In this document: piece by piece, positions 1-7,802 of the stretch
Layout of the letters: every line of letters starts with the position of its first letter
Numbering within the stretch: the stretch's first letter is position 1
From: Pseudomonadota bacterium
GTDB taxonomy: Bacteria; Pseudomonadota; Gammaproteobacteria; Steroidobacterales; Steroidobacteraceae
Assembly: GCA_037200975.1 (NCBI GenBank)
Contig: JBBCGI010000001.1
Location: 1,054,001 to 1,118,000 of the forward strand
Reading direction: 5' to 3'
DNA: 64,000 nt
Notes under the pieces: generated by a model
Told to the model about the DNA's origin: nothing
Seen by the model: only the letters and a program-made list of their open reading frames with translations
Databases searched by the model: none
Position numbers and translations under genes: made by a program

Positions 1-152
1 TTGGCGGGCGGCGCAGTGATGTCAATCGAGGTGAGTGTGATGCCCTCGGGCTGCTTGTCGTCCGAGCCGCAAGCCGAAAGCATGGAAAGCACGAATGCCA
101 TGACCAGGAAAGCAACGCTGCTGCTTCCCCTGGCGAAGATGTTCTTGATCAT
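1..152 (-). CDS. N-terminal fragment of a secreted lipoprotein, paralogue of the PL1 lyase at 43-46 kb
   Basis: The gene runs off the left edge; only about 50 residues are visible from an ATG at 150-152. They give a short basic start, a hydrophobic segment and a lipobox-like end, MAFVLSMLSACGSDD, which is identical to the same stretch of the pectate-lyase-like protein at 43136-46027. A purine-rich ribosome site (GAGAGGGGG) lies about 9 nt upstream. The promoter DNA is also shared with that gene, including a paired operator. This makes a duplicated, co-regulated secreted polysaccharide-acting protein likely, but the catalytic part is outside the window, so the function is inferred from the signal region only. 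Confidence 0.7.
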   Translation of the reverse strand, partial: MIKNIFARGSSSVAFLVMAFVLSMLSACGSDDKQPEGITLTSIDITAPPA

Positions 153-554
153 TTCTATCGACCCCCTCTCAAAGTGTTTGTCTCGAGCTGTCGCGCGCAC
201 CAAAAGGCAGCGCAATTCGCTCCAGCGCAGCACGCGGTTCAACGGCGCGTACGCAGCGCGGCATGTGCCGCGTGTTACCGGTGTCATCCCGAATGACACC
301 GGTGGCAACTGGAAGCTACCAAAGGCGATGGGTGTTCGGCAAGCGTCCGGCGTCACAATCCCGCCTGGCGTCGGCAGGCCGGTAAATGAAAATTGAAATG
401 GGAATGCGGGCTGGTGAAGGCGTCGCGCGACGCCGGCCCCGCAGTGCCGCGGCCTAACTAGTACTTCGATTCAGCAGCGCATTTGCGATCGATCACGCTG
501 CGTAGCTCGTCGCGCGGGGAGCCGGCTATCTAGTTAGACGATGCGCCGCAGCCC
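153..554. other. Intergenic region with promoter of the left-edge gene
   Basis: No credible gene. It holds the paired operator at 277-303 and, to its right (304-345), DNA that resembles the sequence right of the second operator copy at 46250-46290, ending in the same TGGGTGTTCGGCAAG. A pair of inverted CTAACTAG/CTAGTTAG octamers lies at 454-461 and 530-537, without clear meaning. Confidence 0.6.
277..303. promoter_or_regulatory. Paired LacI-type operator, copy 1
   Basis: A perfect inverted repeat, ACCGGTGTCAT, five bases, ATGACACCGGT. Each arm also sits in its own near-palindrome of the form TGACACCGGTGTCA, so the site reads as two operators with centres 21 bp apart, two helical turns. It lies 125 bp from the start codon of the left-edge lipoprotein gene. 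A second copy with the same spacing lies before the PL1 lyase at 46223-46249. The CCGG-centred dyad is typical of LacI-family repressors; no LacI gene is in the window. Confidence 0.65.
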
Positions 555-1298
555 CTAAGCGCTGGTGTATTTGCGGCGTTTCTCCGCGATTTCCGCACTG
601 GCCCGCTCGAGGGCGTCGACTTCCGTGGCTTTGAGCAGCCCGTCGATGACGCGCGCCAGGTGGTCACGCATCGCCATCCGCGCACCATTGGAATCTCCGC
701 GTTTGAGCGCGTCGACCACCTTGGTGTGCTCGTCGATTCGAGGCTTGACGCCCATGGCTCTGACTTTCTGGCTCAGGAGCTTGTACTGGGGGGAGCGCTG
801 CCGCGCAGCCCATAACGTCTTCACGGCAGCGGACAAGGCGCTGTTTCCCGTCGATTCCGCGATCAGCTCATGAAAGCGGCGGTCCGCGTCCTCGCTTTGC
901 GCGACGTTGTGTTCGTTCTCGTCTCTCATTTCACCGACGAGAGACGTGAGTTCCGAAAGTTGCTCGGGAGTAATACGTTTGGCGGCGAGCGCGCAGGTTT
1001 CAGCTTCGATCGCGCGTCGCGCTTCCAGCAATTCAAACGGCCCGAAGTCGGTGATCCCGGCCACTCCGCCATTCGGCACCATGGCGATGACGTGCACGCC
1101 GGAACCGTAGCGCACCTCGACCAGGCCATCCAGCTCCAGTGCAATGGTCGCTTCGCGCACGGATGGTCGTGAGACCTTGAAGCGCAGCGCCAAATCGCGC
1201 TCCGAGGGCAGTCGCTGCCCGACTGCGAAAGTGCCGCTTGCGATATCAGCGCGGAGTTCTTCGGCGATTTTTTCGTACCGGCGTCGTGCGTCGCTCAT
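555..1298 (-). CDS. GntR/FadR-type regulator, ExuR/UxuR-like
   Basis: A 247-residue regulator. Residues 8-75 form the GntR winged helix (RYEKIAEELRADI, LPSERDLA, VSRPSVREA, GSGVHV), close in wording to E. coli ExuR/UxuR. The C-terminal half is an FCD domain with the usual metal-site spacing (D-x-x-x-H in DADRRFH, EH in IDEHTK, MRDH). Known relatives sense hexuronates or their metabolites. It sits directly downstream of a TonB receptor on the same strand, 44 bp away, and a UxuR-like palindrome lies before that receptor, so it probably controls the pair. The ligand is an inference; it could be another sugar acid. Start is the ATG at 1296-1298. Confidence 0.85.
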   Translation of the reverse strand: MSDARRRYEKIAEELRADIASGTFAVGQRLPSERDLALRFKVSRPSVREATIALELDGLVEVRYGSGVHVIAMVPNGGVAGITDFGPFELLEARRAIEAETCALAAKRITPEQLSELTSLVGEMRDENEHNVAQSEDADRRFHELIAESTGNSALSAAVKTLWAARQRSPQYKLLSQKVRAMGVKPRIDEHTKVVDALKRGDSNGARMAMRDHLARVIDGLLKATEVDALERASAEIAEKRRKYTSA

Positions 1299-1327
1299 TC
1301 GCGTTCAGTGCTCATCGGCCTGTCGTC

Positions 1328-1341
1328 TACGGCATACCGTA
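1328..1341. promoter_or_regulatory. Possible autoregulatory half-site for the GntR regulator
   Basis: TACGGCATACCGTA is a near-palindrome about 30 bp before the regulator start. Its core GGCATACCG resembles the TGGTATACCA box at 3698-3707. It is weak evidence for autoregulation. Confidence 0.35.
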
Positions 1342-1342
1342 C

Positions 1343-3580
1343 CTAGAAATCGAAATTCACGCGAACTCCGGCATAACGCTCGAAATCGCGCGGCAGCAGC
1401 GCATTGATCGCCAGCCGGTTGCCGAAATTGCCGTTGCTGTTCGCGTAGTTGGCGTAGTACTGCTTGTCCAGCGCGTTGTTCACGAAGGCGATGACTTCGT
1501 AGCCGCGATCGGCGTCGCGCACACCGACGGAAAGATTGAGAAGGCCGTAGCCGCCCTGCGCGCCCTGCGGATCCACGCTCAACGCGTAGTTGATGGCGCT
1601 CTGGTAGACGTACGCGCCCTGCAGCACACCCTGCAGGGAACCGCCGGTCAATGACCGCGCAAATTCGAATCCGGCAGTTGCCTTGAATTCAGGAGCCTGC
1701 GGTGGTCGCGCGCCACTCAGATCCTGGTGTGTCGGGGTGCCAGTGCAGCCCTGCGCGGCCGTCTGCCCGGGGTAGCACTGCCCCAGCGGAAATTCCTCGA
1801 TCACTGCGTCGACATAGGCGAGCGAGGCATTCACATGCAGATGCTCGCCGACGGCCGCAAGCGAATCGATTTCAACGCCACGAGTCCTGACCTTGCCGAC
1901 GTTGGAAAGGCGGAAATTGAAGGAGCCATCCGGCAGAAACTCGATGCCCTGCGCCTGGAAGTCGTCGTAGTGGACGTCGAAGACGCTCGTGTTCACCGTC
2001 AGGCGGCCACCGAAGAACTGCGTACGCGCGCCGATCTCGTAGCTCTTGGATGTCTCCGGCAACACGGGACCCGCCAGCTGACGATTGAGATTGAATCCTG
2101 TCGTGAGGTCGAAGGTCTGCCCCTTGTGACCGGTGGCATACGCTGCGTAGACCATGATGTCGTCGGTGAACTGATGCTGCAGTCCGGCGCGATAGGTCTC
2201 GAAGCGATCGCTGGCGTCTCCATCGAAGAAGGCGCCGCCGTTCTGGATGTCGAGGAACGTGTAGTCGATGTCTTCTTCCTGATGGCGAATTCCGGCGGTG
2301 AGCGTCGTGCCCTCGATGAATTCCCAATCCGCCTGACCGAAGATCGCTTTCTGTTTGGAATCGGAACTGGCGGTCCAGTTCGCCATCGCGAAGATGGGAC
2401 CGCGAATGAAATCGCGATCGAGCTGCGTATTGCCGTAGTAGAGCCCCAGCGTGTAACGCAGCGCCTGATCGTCCGACGACAACAGGCGCACTTCCTGCGT
2501 CAGCTGTTTGGAACGGAATTCTCCGACCTGAATATTGCTGAGCGTGGGGGCGGAGGTGTCGTCCTGATCGAGCAGATCCTGCAGCTCGAAATTGTCGTAC
2601 GAAGAGATGGACACGAGCGTATGCGATGAGGGCAGCCCGATCTCGAGTTTGAGTGACCCGCCGTGACCCTTGTAGTCGGTTCCAGCGTCGAAATTGTTGC
2701 TGATTTCCGTATTGTCGGCATCGGCGACCACGCCCGGCAGCGTGACGGAATTCGGCAGCGTCGGATCGTTCCTGAGCAGCGCATCCGGAGCCAGCCTGAC
2801 GAAGGGCCGGCCAACGGTGGTTTCGCCATCGATGTAGTTAGCACCGAGGGTCGCGGTGAAACTTTCGGACGGACTCCACACTAGTTTGCCGTTTACAGTC
2901 GTCGACTCGCGGCCGTTGGTATTTTCGCCGCTGAAGTTGTTCTTGACGTTGCCGTCGAACGTCGTGTGTTGCGCCGAGATGCGATAACCGAGGTTCTCCC
3001 CGATGGGGCCAGAGAGGCCGAACCCGCCGATGAACTCCTCATCGGTAGTTCCCAATACGTGTGCGCGGCCTTCGAAGCTCTCGGTCGGCCCAAGAGTCAC
3101 GATGTTTATGAGACCGGCCGACGCCGCTTTGCCGTACAGCGTGCTTTGTGGTCCGCGCAGGACTTCGATTCTCTGCACATCTGAGAGATCGGCGAAGGCG
3201 CGAGCTTGAAACGCGACCGGGACGTCGTCGACTTGAACCGCGACGCTGGGCTCGACGCCGATGCTGAACGCGAATGTGCCGATGCCACGGATCGATACGG
3301 ATGCGTTCACCGGATGCTCCGCCGGCTTGATGACCAGCGAGGGAGCGATCCGCGTGAGATCCGCGAACTCGTGAATGCTCGCGCTCGCCAACTGCGCCGC
3401 GTTGATGACCTGCACCGCCTGCGGGACTTCCTGGACGGATTGCTCGCGCTTCTGGGCGGTGACGATGACCTCTTCGAGACGATCCGCGGCGGGCTCAGGA
3501 GACTGCGCCTGCGCGAATTGCATGCATGACAAGCCCATCAGCAGAGCACTGCCGACAAACAGCAATTTTTCTTTTTTCAC
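1343..3580 (-). CDS. TonB-dependent outer-membrane receptor
   Basis: A 745-residue receptor starting at a GTG (3578-3580) behind AGAGGGGG. Residues 1-25 are a signal peptide ending AQA. A TonB box-like EEVIVTA is followed by the plug domain (VPQAVQVINA, RIAPSLVIKP, SIRGIG, VLRGPQSTLYGK) and then a long beta-barrel ending in an aromatic residue (VNFDF). It imports a large or scarce substrate across the outer membrane. It differs in length and sequence from the three 915-residue receptors further right and lacks their upstream motif. The ExuR-like regulator behind it and the box before it suggest uronate oligomers as cargo, which is inference. An earlier in-frame ATG at 3605-3607 is less likely because the ribosome site would then lie inside the gene. 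Confidence 0.88.
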   Translation of the reverse strand: MKKEKLLFVGSALLMGLSCMQFAQAQSPEPAADRLEEVIVTAQKREQSVQEVPQAVQVINAAQLASASIHEFADLTRIAPSLVIKPAEHPVNASVSIRGIGTFAFSIGVEPSVAVQVDDVPVAFQARAFADLSDVQRIEVLRGPQSTLYGKAASAGLINIVTLGPTESFEGRAHVLGTTDEEFIGGFGLSGPIGENLGYRISAQHTTFDGNVKNNFSGENTNGRESTTVNGKLVWSPSESFTATLGANYIDGETTVGRPFVRLAPDALLRNDPTLPNSVTLPGVVADADNTEISNNFDAGTDYKGHGGSLKLEIGLPSSHTLVSISSYDNFELQDLLDQDDTSAPTLSNIQVGEFRSKQLTQEVRLLSSDDQALRYTLGLYYGNTQLDRDFIRGPIFAMANWTASSDSKQKAIFGQADWEFIEGTTLTAGIRHQEEDIDYTFLDIQNGGAFFDGDASDRFETYRAGLQHQFTDDIMVYAAYATGHKGQTFDLTTGFNLNRQLAGPVLPETSKSYEIGARTQFFGGRLTVNTSVFDVHYDDFQAQGIEFLPDGSFNFRLSNVGKVRTRGVEIDSLAAVGEHLHVNASLAYVDAVIEEFPLGQCYPGQTAAQGCTGTPTHQDLSGARPPQAPEFKATAGFEFARSLTGGSLQGVLQGAYVYQSAINYALSVDPQGAQGGYGLLNLSVGVRDADRGYEVIAFVNNALDKQYYANYANSNGNFGNRLAINALLPRDFERYAGVRVNFDF

Positions 3581-3694
3581 GATCGCCCCCTCTGAGTTCG
3601 AATGCATTTCCCAGCCGGCCAATTGATCAGGTCGATTGGCTCACGATCATCTGTTAGACCACTTTCACTATGAAGTGGCTATACCTCTCGCGTC

Positions 3695-3710
3695 AACTGG
3701 TATACCAATT
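3695..3710. promoter_or_regulatory. UxuR/ExuR-like operator before the TonB receptor
   Basis: The core TGGTATACCA (3698-3707) is a perfect palindrome inside the 16-bp near-palindrome AACTGGTATACCAATT, followed by a further TGGTAC. This matches the box known for E. coli UxuR/ExuR. It lies about 115 bp before the receptor start, and the matching regulator is the gene downstream of the receptor. Confidence 0.6.
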
Positions 3711-4104
3711 TGGTACAGCCCGACGGCCGGAGTGGCCCACGGAATCGAACGGAACTCCAATTGCTTCAATGCGTTGCATCACCGCGCGGGATTTCCGAAC
3801 GGAGCGGCTGCGAAGGGAGCACGTGAATGACGAGAGCCGCACGGCTGGCCGCGATCGACTGCTCGCAAGCAGCAACGATGACGCTGAGCGGCGCAATTTC
3901 CTGCTTGTAGTTAGACGCCGATCAGCCGGCGCAGGCCTCGCGGGAAGCCGGCGTCAGCGAATACTTCTTCGTACCCACGGCGGTCTGGGTGCCGATCGGC
4001 AACGTCGCCGTCGTACTTCACCGTGCAAGTGTGAACACGTACGGCGCAGGGTTCATCGGCAAAATCGTCCGATCGCCGCAGCGCGGGGCCAACGGCGATG
4101 CTGC

Positions 4105-4152
4105 GGCAAAACATTGTCGCGGTGAGAGCAATTGGCGCGCCCGGAGAGATTC
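4105..4152. repeat. att-like direct repeat, left copy
   Basis: These 48 bases match 47493-47540 at 44 positions, in the same orientation, 43.4 kb apart. The right part, TGGCGCGCCCGGAGAGATTC, is the reverse complement of a tRNA-Arg 3' end. It is read here as a remnant attachment site from integration into a tRNA-Arg gene. Confidence 0.6.
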
Positions 4153-4386
4153 CATCTACCTGTGCTCAGTCAGAATCAAGAAGTTAGAGATAACGCGGTC
4201 AAAGTGCGCCCACGCTTCGGCGCTGCCACCATCGACGGGCACGCAGCCGCGCACTGCTGACACGACGACCACTCGCAGGAGAGCATCGATTGCGCGCTGA
4301 ATCGGTCGAGATTGGGCGTGCAATTCGTGGCGCTGCTACACGCAGCAATTGGCCACCAAAGAATTCAACGGCCGTAGACTCGCGTG

Positions 4387-5241
4387 ATGCACAAGAACGA
4401 GCAAGACTGGTGCGCCGGCGGGCACTACGCTCGCCTCACCGACGGCCTCACACATTGGCGGCGCGAAGGCCCGCCCGACGGTCTGCCCATCGTGCTGGTG
4501 CATGGCGCGACGGTACCGAGCTGGGAATTCGACGCGCTCGTACCTCCGCTGCTGCGTGCGGGTTTTCAAACCTTGCGCTTCGATCTGTATGGCCACGGCG
4601 CGTCCAATCGGCCGGCTGGCCCATACAACTTCGAACGCTTCACACGGCAGGTTATCGAGATCATCGAGTCGACCGGCTTTCCCCGGCCGGCGCTCCTGCT
4701 CGGGCATTCGTTCGGTGCTGCGTTGGTGGCCGCAGCTGCCACGGCACGCCCGGATCTGGCAGCGAGGCTGGTCCTCGTCGCGCCCATGCTCGACTTCAAT
4801 TCGACCTCCGGCTGGGCGAAAGTCTTTCGCTATCCCGGCATCGGCGAGTTCGCGATGCATTTCATCGGCATACCCGCGCTGGTACGCCGGCGGCGCCGGC
4901 GCTACGCGCACATCGGTCAGGCGCATCTCACGCCGCGATTCATCGAACAGGTTTCGTATGCTGGTTTCGGTCGTGCACTGCTGTCGATGTTCCGAACCGC
5001 CGCGCTCGGCGATCAGAGCGCGCGTTATTCAGCGCTGCACGCGGTCGACCGCGACGTGCTCGTCGTCACCGGCGACTACGACGCCATCATTCCCGCCGAG
5101 CACATTGCGCGCGTGCGCTCGCTGCTGCCGTCGCACGCACACTGTCCGGTCGGCGCGGAACACAACCTGCTGCTGACGCATCCGCAAGTCGTCGTCGATG
5201 CCTTGGTCAAGTGGTCGGATAACTCAACAGCAGCCGGATGA
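4387..5241 (+). CDS. Alpha/beta hydrolase
   Basis: A 284-residue alpha/beta-hydrolase fold enzyme. An HG motif (VLVHGAT, residues 36-42) forms the oxyanion side, the nucleophile elbow is GHSFG with Ser about 108, an acid lies in VTGDYDAII and the catalytic His in GAEHNLLL near the end. Such enzymes cleave esters or related bonds in the cytoplasm; the substrate is unknown. It is alone on its strand next to the att-like repeat, with no operon partner. A GTG directly before the ATG (4384) is an alternative start. Confidence 0.8.
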   Translation: MHKNEQDWCAGGHYARLTDGLTHWRREGPPDGLPIVLVHGATVPSWEFDALVPPLLRAGFQTLRFDLYGHGASNRPAGPYNFERFTRQVIEIIESTGFPRPALLLGHSFGAALVAAAATARPDLAARLVLVAPMLDFNSTSGWAKVFRYPGIGEFAMHFIGIPALVRRRRRRYAHIGQAHLTPRFIEQVSYAGFGRALLSMFRTAALGDQSARYSALHAVDRDVLVVTGDYDAIIPAEHIARVRSLLPSHAHCPVGAEHNLLLTHPQVVVDALVKWSDNSTAAG

Positions 5242-5260
5242 TAAGTAGCTAGAAAAGCGC

Positions 5261-5281
5261 CGGCCAGCGGCAACCAGCCCA
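5261..5281 (-). repeat. 21-bp exact match to the 3' end of the PL1 lyase gene
   Basis: The 21 bases are identical to 43201-43221 and on the minus strand would encode the same peptide, GWLPLAG, that begins the GlyGly-CTERM-like tail of the PL1 lyase. This may be the leftover 3' end of a third lyase copy, or chance. Confidence 0.35.
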
Positions 5282-5299
5282 GTTTATTTTTCATTCTGA

Positions 5300-5690
5300 A
5301 TGCGGCTCGACCAGGGAGAACGCCTGGCAAAGACGACGCAGATATCGCGGGCAATCCAGCAGGAGCCGCATTTGCAATCGCTGCGCGAGCGCTTCGAGTT
5401 CATGGGTAATCGCCCGCACGGGCCCCAGAAATTCATGACGAGCATGCCGTTCTCCGTCAGCTGGCGTGCCGCGCTGGAATAGAAATCGGAGTTTGCCAGC
5501 GACAGAAATGCAGGCGCCGCTCGTGCGGAGATTCGAAGATGTACGGCCCTGTGAGCTCGTTGCGCCGGGCACGCTTCGAAAGCTCGTCGCGGCTGACGCA
5601 TTCCGCCGATTGTTTCACGCGGACCTTGCCCGGTTGGCATTCCCACGGACTCTCAAATTCCAGCCAATCAAGGCCCTTTGACTCAGACAT
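5300..5690 (-). pseudogene. Decayed spermidine-synthase-like gene
   Basis: Fragments in different minus-strand frames match the spermidine synthase fold. The 5' part gives TGPYIFESPHERRLHF, equivalent to the beta-hairpin KPFVVDNGPRRFLHF of the intact homologue at 6747-7643. The 3' part gives DFYSSAARQLTENGMLVMNF and then a shifted frame with AITHELEALAQRLQM. The central S-adenosyl/decarboxy-SAM-binding part is missing and at least two frameshifts separate the pieces. No single open frame can make the product. Confidence 0.6.
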
Positions 5691-5823
5691 GTACTGACCC
5701 CAGTCGAATGTGACGAATCAGAAACGCTGGCGCGCAAGCGGCTGCGCCGCCGCCGTCCGGGCTCCAACCAAATGCGAATAGTATGATAATGTGATTCGCA
5801 TCTGCTTCAACGAGGAAATTTTC

Positions 5824-6030
5824 TTGGCCCTGGAAGAACGCACCGCGCGCCTGACGATCCTGATCGATCCGCGCAAGAAAGCCGTGTTCGAACGCCTGTG
5901 TGCCGAGGAGGATTCGACACCCTCCCAGGTCGTGCGGCGACTCATGCGCGCCTACATCGAATCTCGCACCGGGAAGCCCTGGGCGCCGGATGCGGAAGGC
6001 AAGAGTCTGTCGCGTCGCAAGAGCGGTTGA
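5824..6030 (+). CDS. Small ribbon-helix-helix protein
   Basis: A 68-residue protein starting at TTG 5824, chosen because GAGGA lies 7 nt before it; a GTG at 5791 in frame has no comparable site. The stretch ARLTILIDPRKKAVFERLC followed by TPSQVVRRLMRAYIE has the beta-strand plus two-helix pattern of the Arc/CopG fold, which binds DNA as a dimer. The stop overlaps the start of the next gene (TGATG), so the two are translationally coupled. There is no toxin partner of a known family beside it; it may regulate this small operon. Confidence 0.65.
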   Translation: MALEERTARLTILIDPRKKAVFERLCAEEDSTPSQVVRRLMRAYIESRTGKPWAPDAEGKSLSRRKSG

Positions 6031-6740
6031 TGAGTAGTTTGTCCAGGAGGTACCGGTTGGCACGGCCCGATCCGGGCGAGTTCATGCCGCCCAACCTGCT
6101 CACGTTTGGCTCAGCGCCTTTTGGCGATGCGCAGCGAGATCGCTTGACCGCATGGCTGCGCGAGGCAAGCTGGCCACGTGGTCACATGGAGATCGCGGAG
6201 CTCGAAGGCTATCTGGTTGCGCTGATCGCTTGGCCGGTGGGCATCTCCCCGGGCGCATGGTTGCCGCGCGTATGGGGAGAACGGGGCTGGAAGGTGCCGA
6301 CAAAAATTGCCTCGCGTCCGCATTTCGATGAACTCGTGGCGCTGCTCATCGGCTTTCTGCAGGATCTCGATCGCCAGCTCTCTTCTCTGTCGCCGCGATT
6401 TGAATCGTTGGTGCTCCACAGTCTGCGGGAACGCGGACAGAGTGAAGTACTTCACGGGTGGGGAAGAGGATTCATGACGGCTCTGACACTGGGCTCTCAA
6501 GGGCTCAAGTGGCGCAGTGCCAGCGCGGGCGCAGCTGTACGTGCCATTGCCTCTGCTACTTCGTCGTCCGCGCCCTCTGGCTTGAAGGCGGTTGATGAAA
6601 TCATGAGCGCCGTCCTCGCGCTGGTGGAGCAGCGTGCCTCCCGCGGACCTCTGGGGGCCTTGGAAACGCCGGCACCGTTCGACCCATCGTCGCGCGCCGC
6701 GGAGCATCAAGCAGTCAGATCCGTCCGATCCCGAGACTGA
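6030..6740 (+). CDS. UPF0149 (YgfB/YecA-like) protein
   Basis: A 236-residue protein starting at the ATG that overlaps the stop of the RHH gene. The segment MEIAELEGYLVALIAWPVGISPGAWLP followed by VWGE is the hallmark of UPF0149/YecA, where it reads roughly LhGfltAla-P--i-P-eWlp-v-G. The cysteine-rich SEC-C metal tail found in many YecA proteins is absent. The molecular role of this family is poorly defined. The spermidine-synthase-like gene follows after 6 bp, so all three are one operon. Confidence 0.65.
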   Translation: MSSLSRRYRLARPDPGEFMPPNLLTFGSAPFGDAQRDRLTAWLREASWPRGHMEIAELEGYLVALIAWPVGISPGAWLPRVWGERGWKVPTKIASRPHFDELVALLIGFLQDLDRQLSSLSPRFESLVLHSLRERGQSEVLHGWGRGFMTALTLGSQGLKWRSASAGAAVRAIASATSSSAPSGLKAVDEIMSAVLALVEQRASRGPLGALETPAPFDPSSRAAEHQAVRSVRSRD

Positions 6741-6746
6741 GCCGCC

Positions 6747-7643
6747 ATGAAACCCCGCTCGCCGCGGCTCTTGGAAATCGATAGCGCGTTTCCCGGCGCG
6801 AACGTCATGTTGCGCCTTCTCGAGCCGCACGGAAGTTGCCACGATGTTCTACGGGAGCGGGTGTATTCGGGTTCCTACGACAAGCCGTTCGTCGTCGACA
6901 ACGGGCCGCGGCGATTTCTCCACTTCGATTTCGCTGCCATTCAAAGTGCGATGGAGCTGAACAATCCAGAGAGGCTGGCCCTCGCCTACACCCGCAAGAT
7001 GATGGCGTTCCTCCTCTTCAACCGCACTCCGGAGCGCATCTTGATGCTCGGCTTGGGCGGCGGGTCGCTCGCAAAATTCTGCTACGCGAACTTGCCCGTC
7101 GCATCGCTCACGGCTGTCGAAGTGAACAAGGACGTGATCGCATTGCGCGAGGAATTCTGCATTCCTGCGGACGATCATCGATTTCGCGTGATCAACGCCG
7201 ACGCCGCGGGCTACGTTTCAGCGCTTGCACATCTCAAGGACGTGATCCTTGCAGACGCGTGTGATCGATTTGGAATGGCCGCGGAACTCGATTCAGTCGA
7301 ATTCTACCGAAAGGCCCGCCACAACTTGTCCGCCGACGGTGTGTTTGTCACCAACCTGTGCGGCGACAAGGTCTCTACCGGCGCTCATCTGGCGAAGCTT
7401 CGCGATGCCTTTGATGACGAAGTGCTGTCGTTGCAGGTTCGGAAAGACGGCAACATCATCGCCTTTGGCTTCAAGGACCGCCGCCCAGAATCGCATTGGG
7501 ACCGGATTGAGGCGGGTGCCGCCGATCTCCGCCGGCGATTCCGACTTGATTTCCCGCTATACGCGCGCCGCATTGCCGTCGACTCGAAGTTGCGGGAAGC
7601 ACAAACAGCCGATCGTGCAAGACCCCCAGACTCACGCTGTTGA
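6747..7643 (+). CDS. Spermidine-synthase-like aminopropyltransferase family protein
   Basis: A 298-residue protein of the polyamine synthase fold: N-terminal hairpin (PFVVDNGPRRFLHFD, about 50-65), then a Rossmann methyltransferase-like core with MLGLGGGSLAKFCY (about 97-110), the acidic VEVN strand, INADAAGYV and ILADACDRFG. True spermidine synthases carry a D-x-Y/D-x-D type gate with a conserved GGG-x-G and an aspartate pair; here GLGGGS is present but the second site reads ADACD, so the substrate may differ from putrescine. A broken homologue lies 1 kb upstream on the other strand. It is the last gene of the RHH-UPF0149 operon. Confidence 0.75.
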   Translation: MKPRSPRLLEIDSAFPGANVMLRLLEPHGSCHDVLRERVYSGSYDKPFVVDNGPRRFLHFDFAAIQSAMELNNPERLALAYTRKMMAFLLFNRTPERILMLGLGGGSLAKFCYANLPVASLTAVEVNKDVIALREEFCIPADDHRFRVINADAAGYVSALAHLKDVILADACDRFGMAAELDSVEFYRKARHNLSADGVFVTNLCGDKVSTGAHLAKLRDAFDDEVLSLQVRKDGNIIAFGFKDRRPESHWDRIEAGAADLRRRFRLDFPLYARRIAVDSKLREAQTADRARPPDSRC

Positions 7644-7802
7644 GGGGCGCCTGGTGGGCGCTCACGGACAATGCCTCGAGGAGTCGATTGCCGGCGAGCA
7701 GGCGCGGCTCCGTCTGCAGACTTTCAATCCGCCTCGCGCATGAACAAAGGTCGCGCCTTCCACACGCGCTGCAGGAACAACCGACGCGAGATCCTGCAAA
7801 CC

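Larger units (their letters stand above)
3581..4386. other. Gene-poor stretch with promoter, att-like repeat and possible remnants
   Basis: It holds the receptor promoter with the UxuR-like box and the tRNA-like direct repeat at 4105-4152. A 67-codon minus-strand ORF at 3911-4114 resembles nothing I know and is not called. No other gene is convincing; the stretch looks like decayed insertion-boundary DNA. Confidence 0.5.

Noticed and set aside
454-537. CTAACTAG/CTAGTTAG inverted octamers
   Set aside because: 68 bp apart with no promoter or gene relation; may be chance.
3911-4114. 67-codon minus-strand ORF beside the left att copy
   Set aside because: No family resemblance and no ribosome site; could be a gene remnant but cannot be supported.
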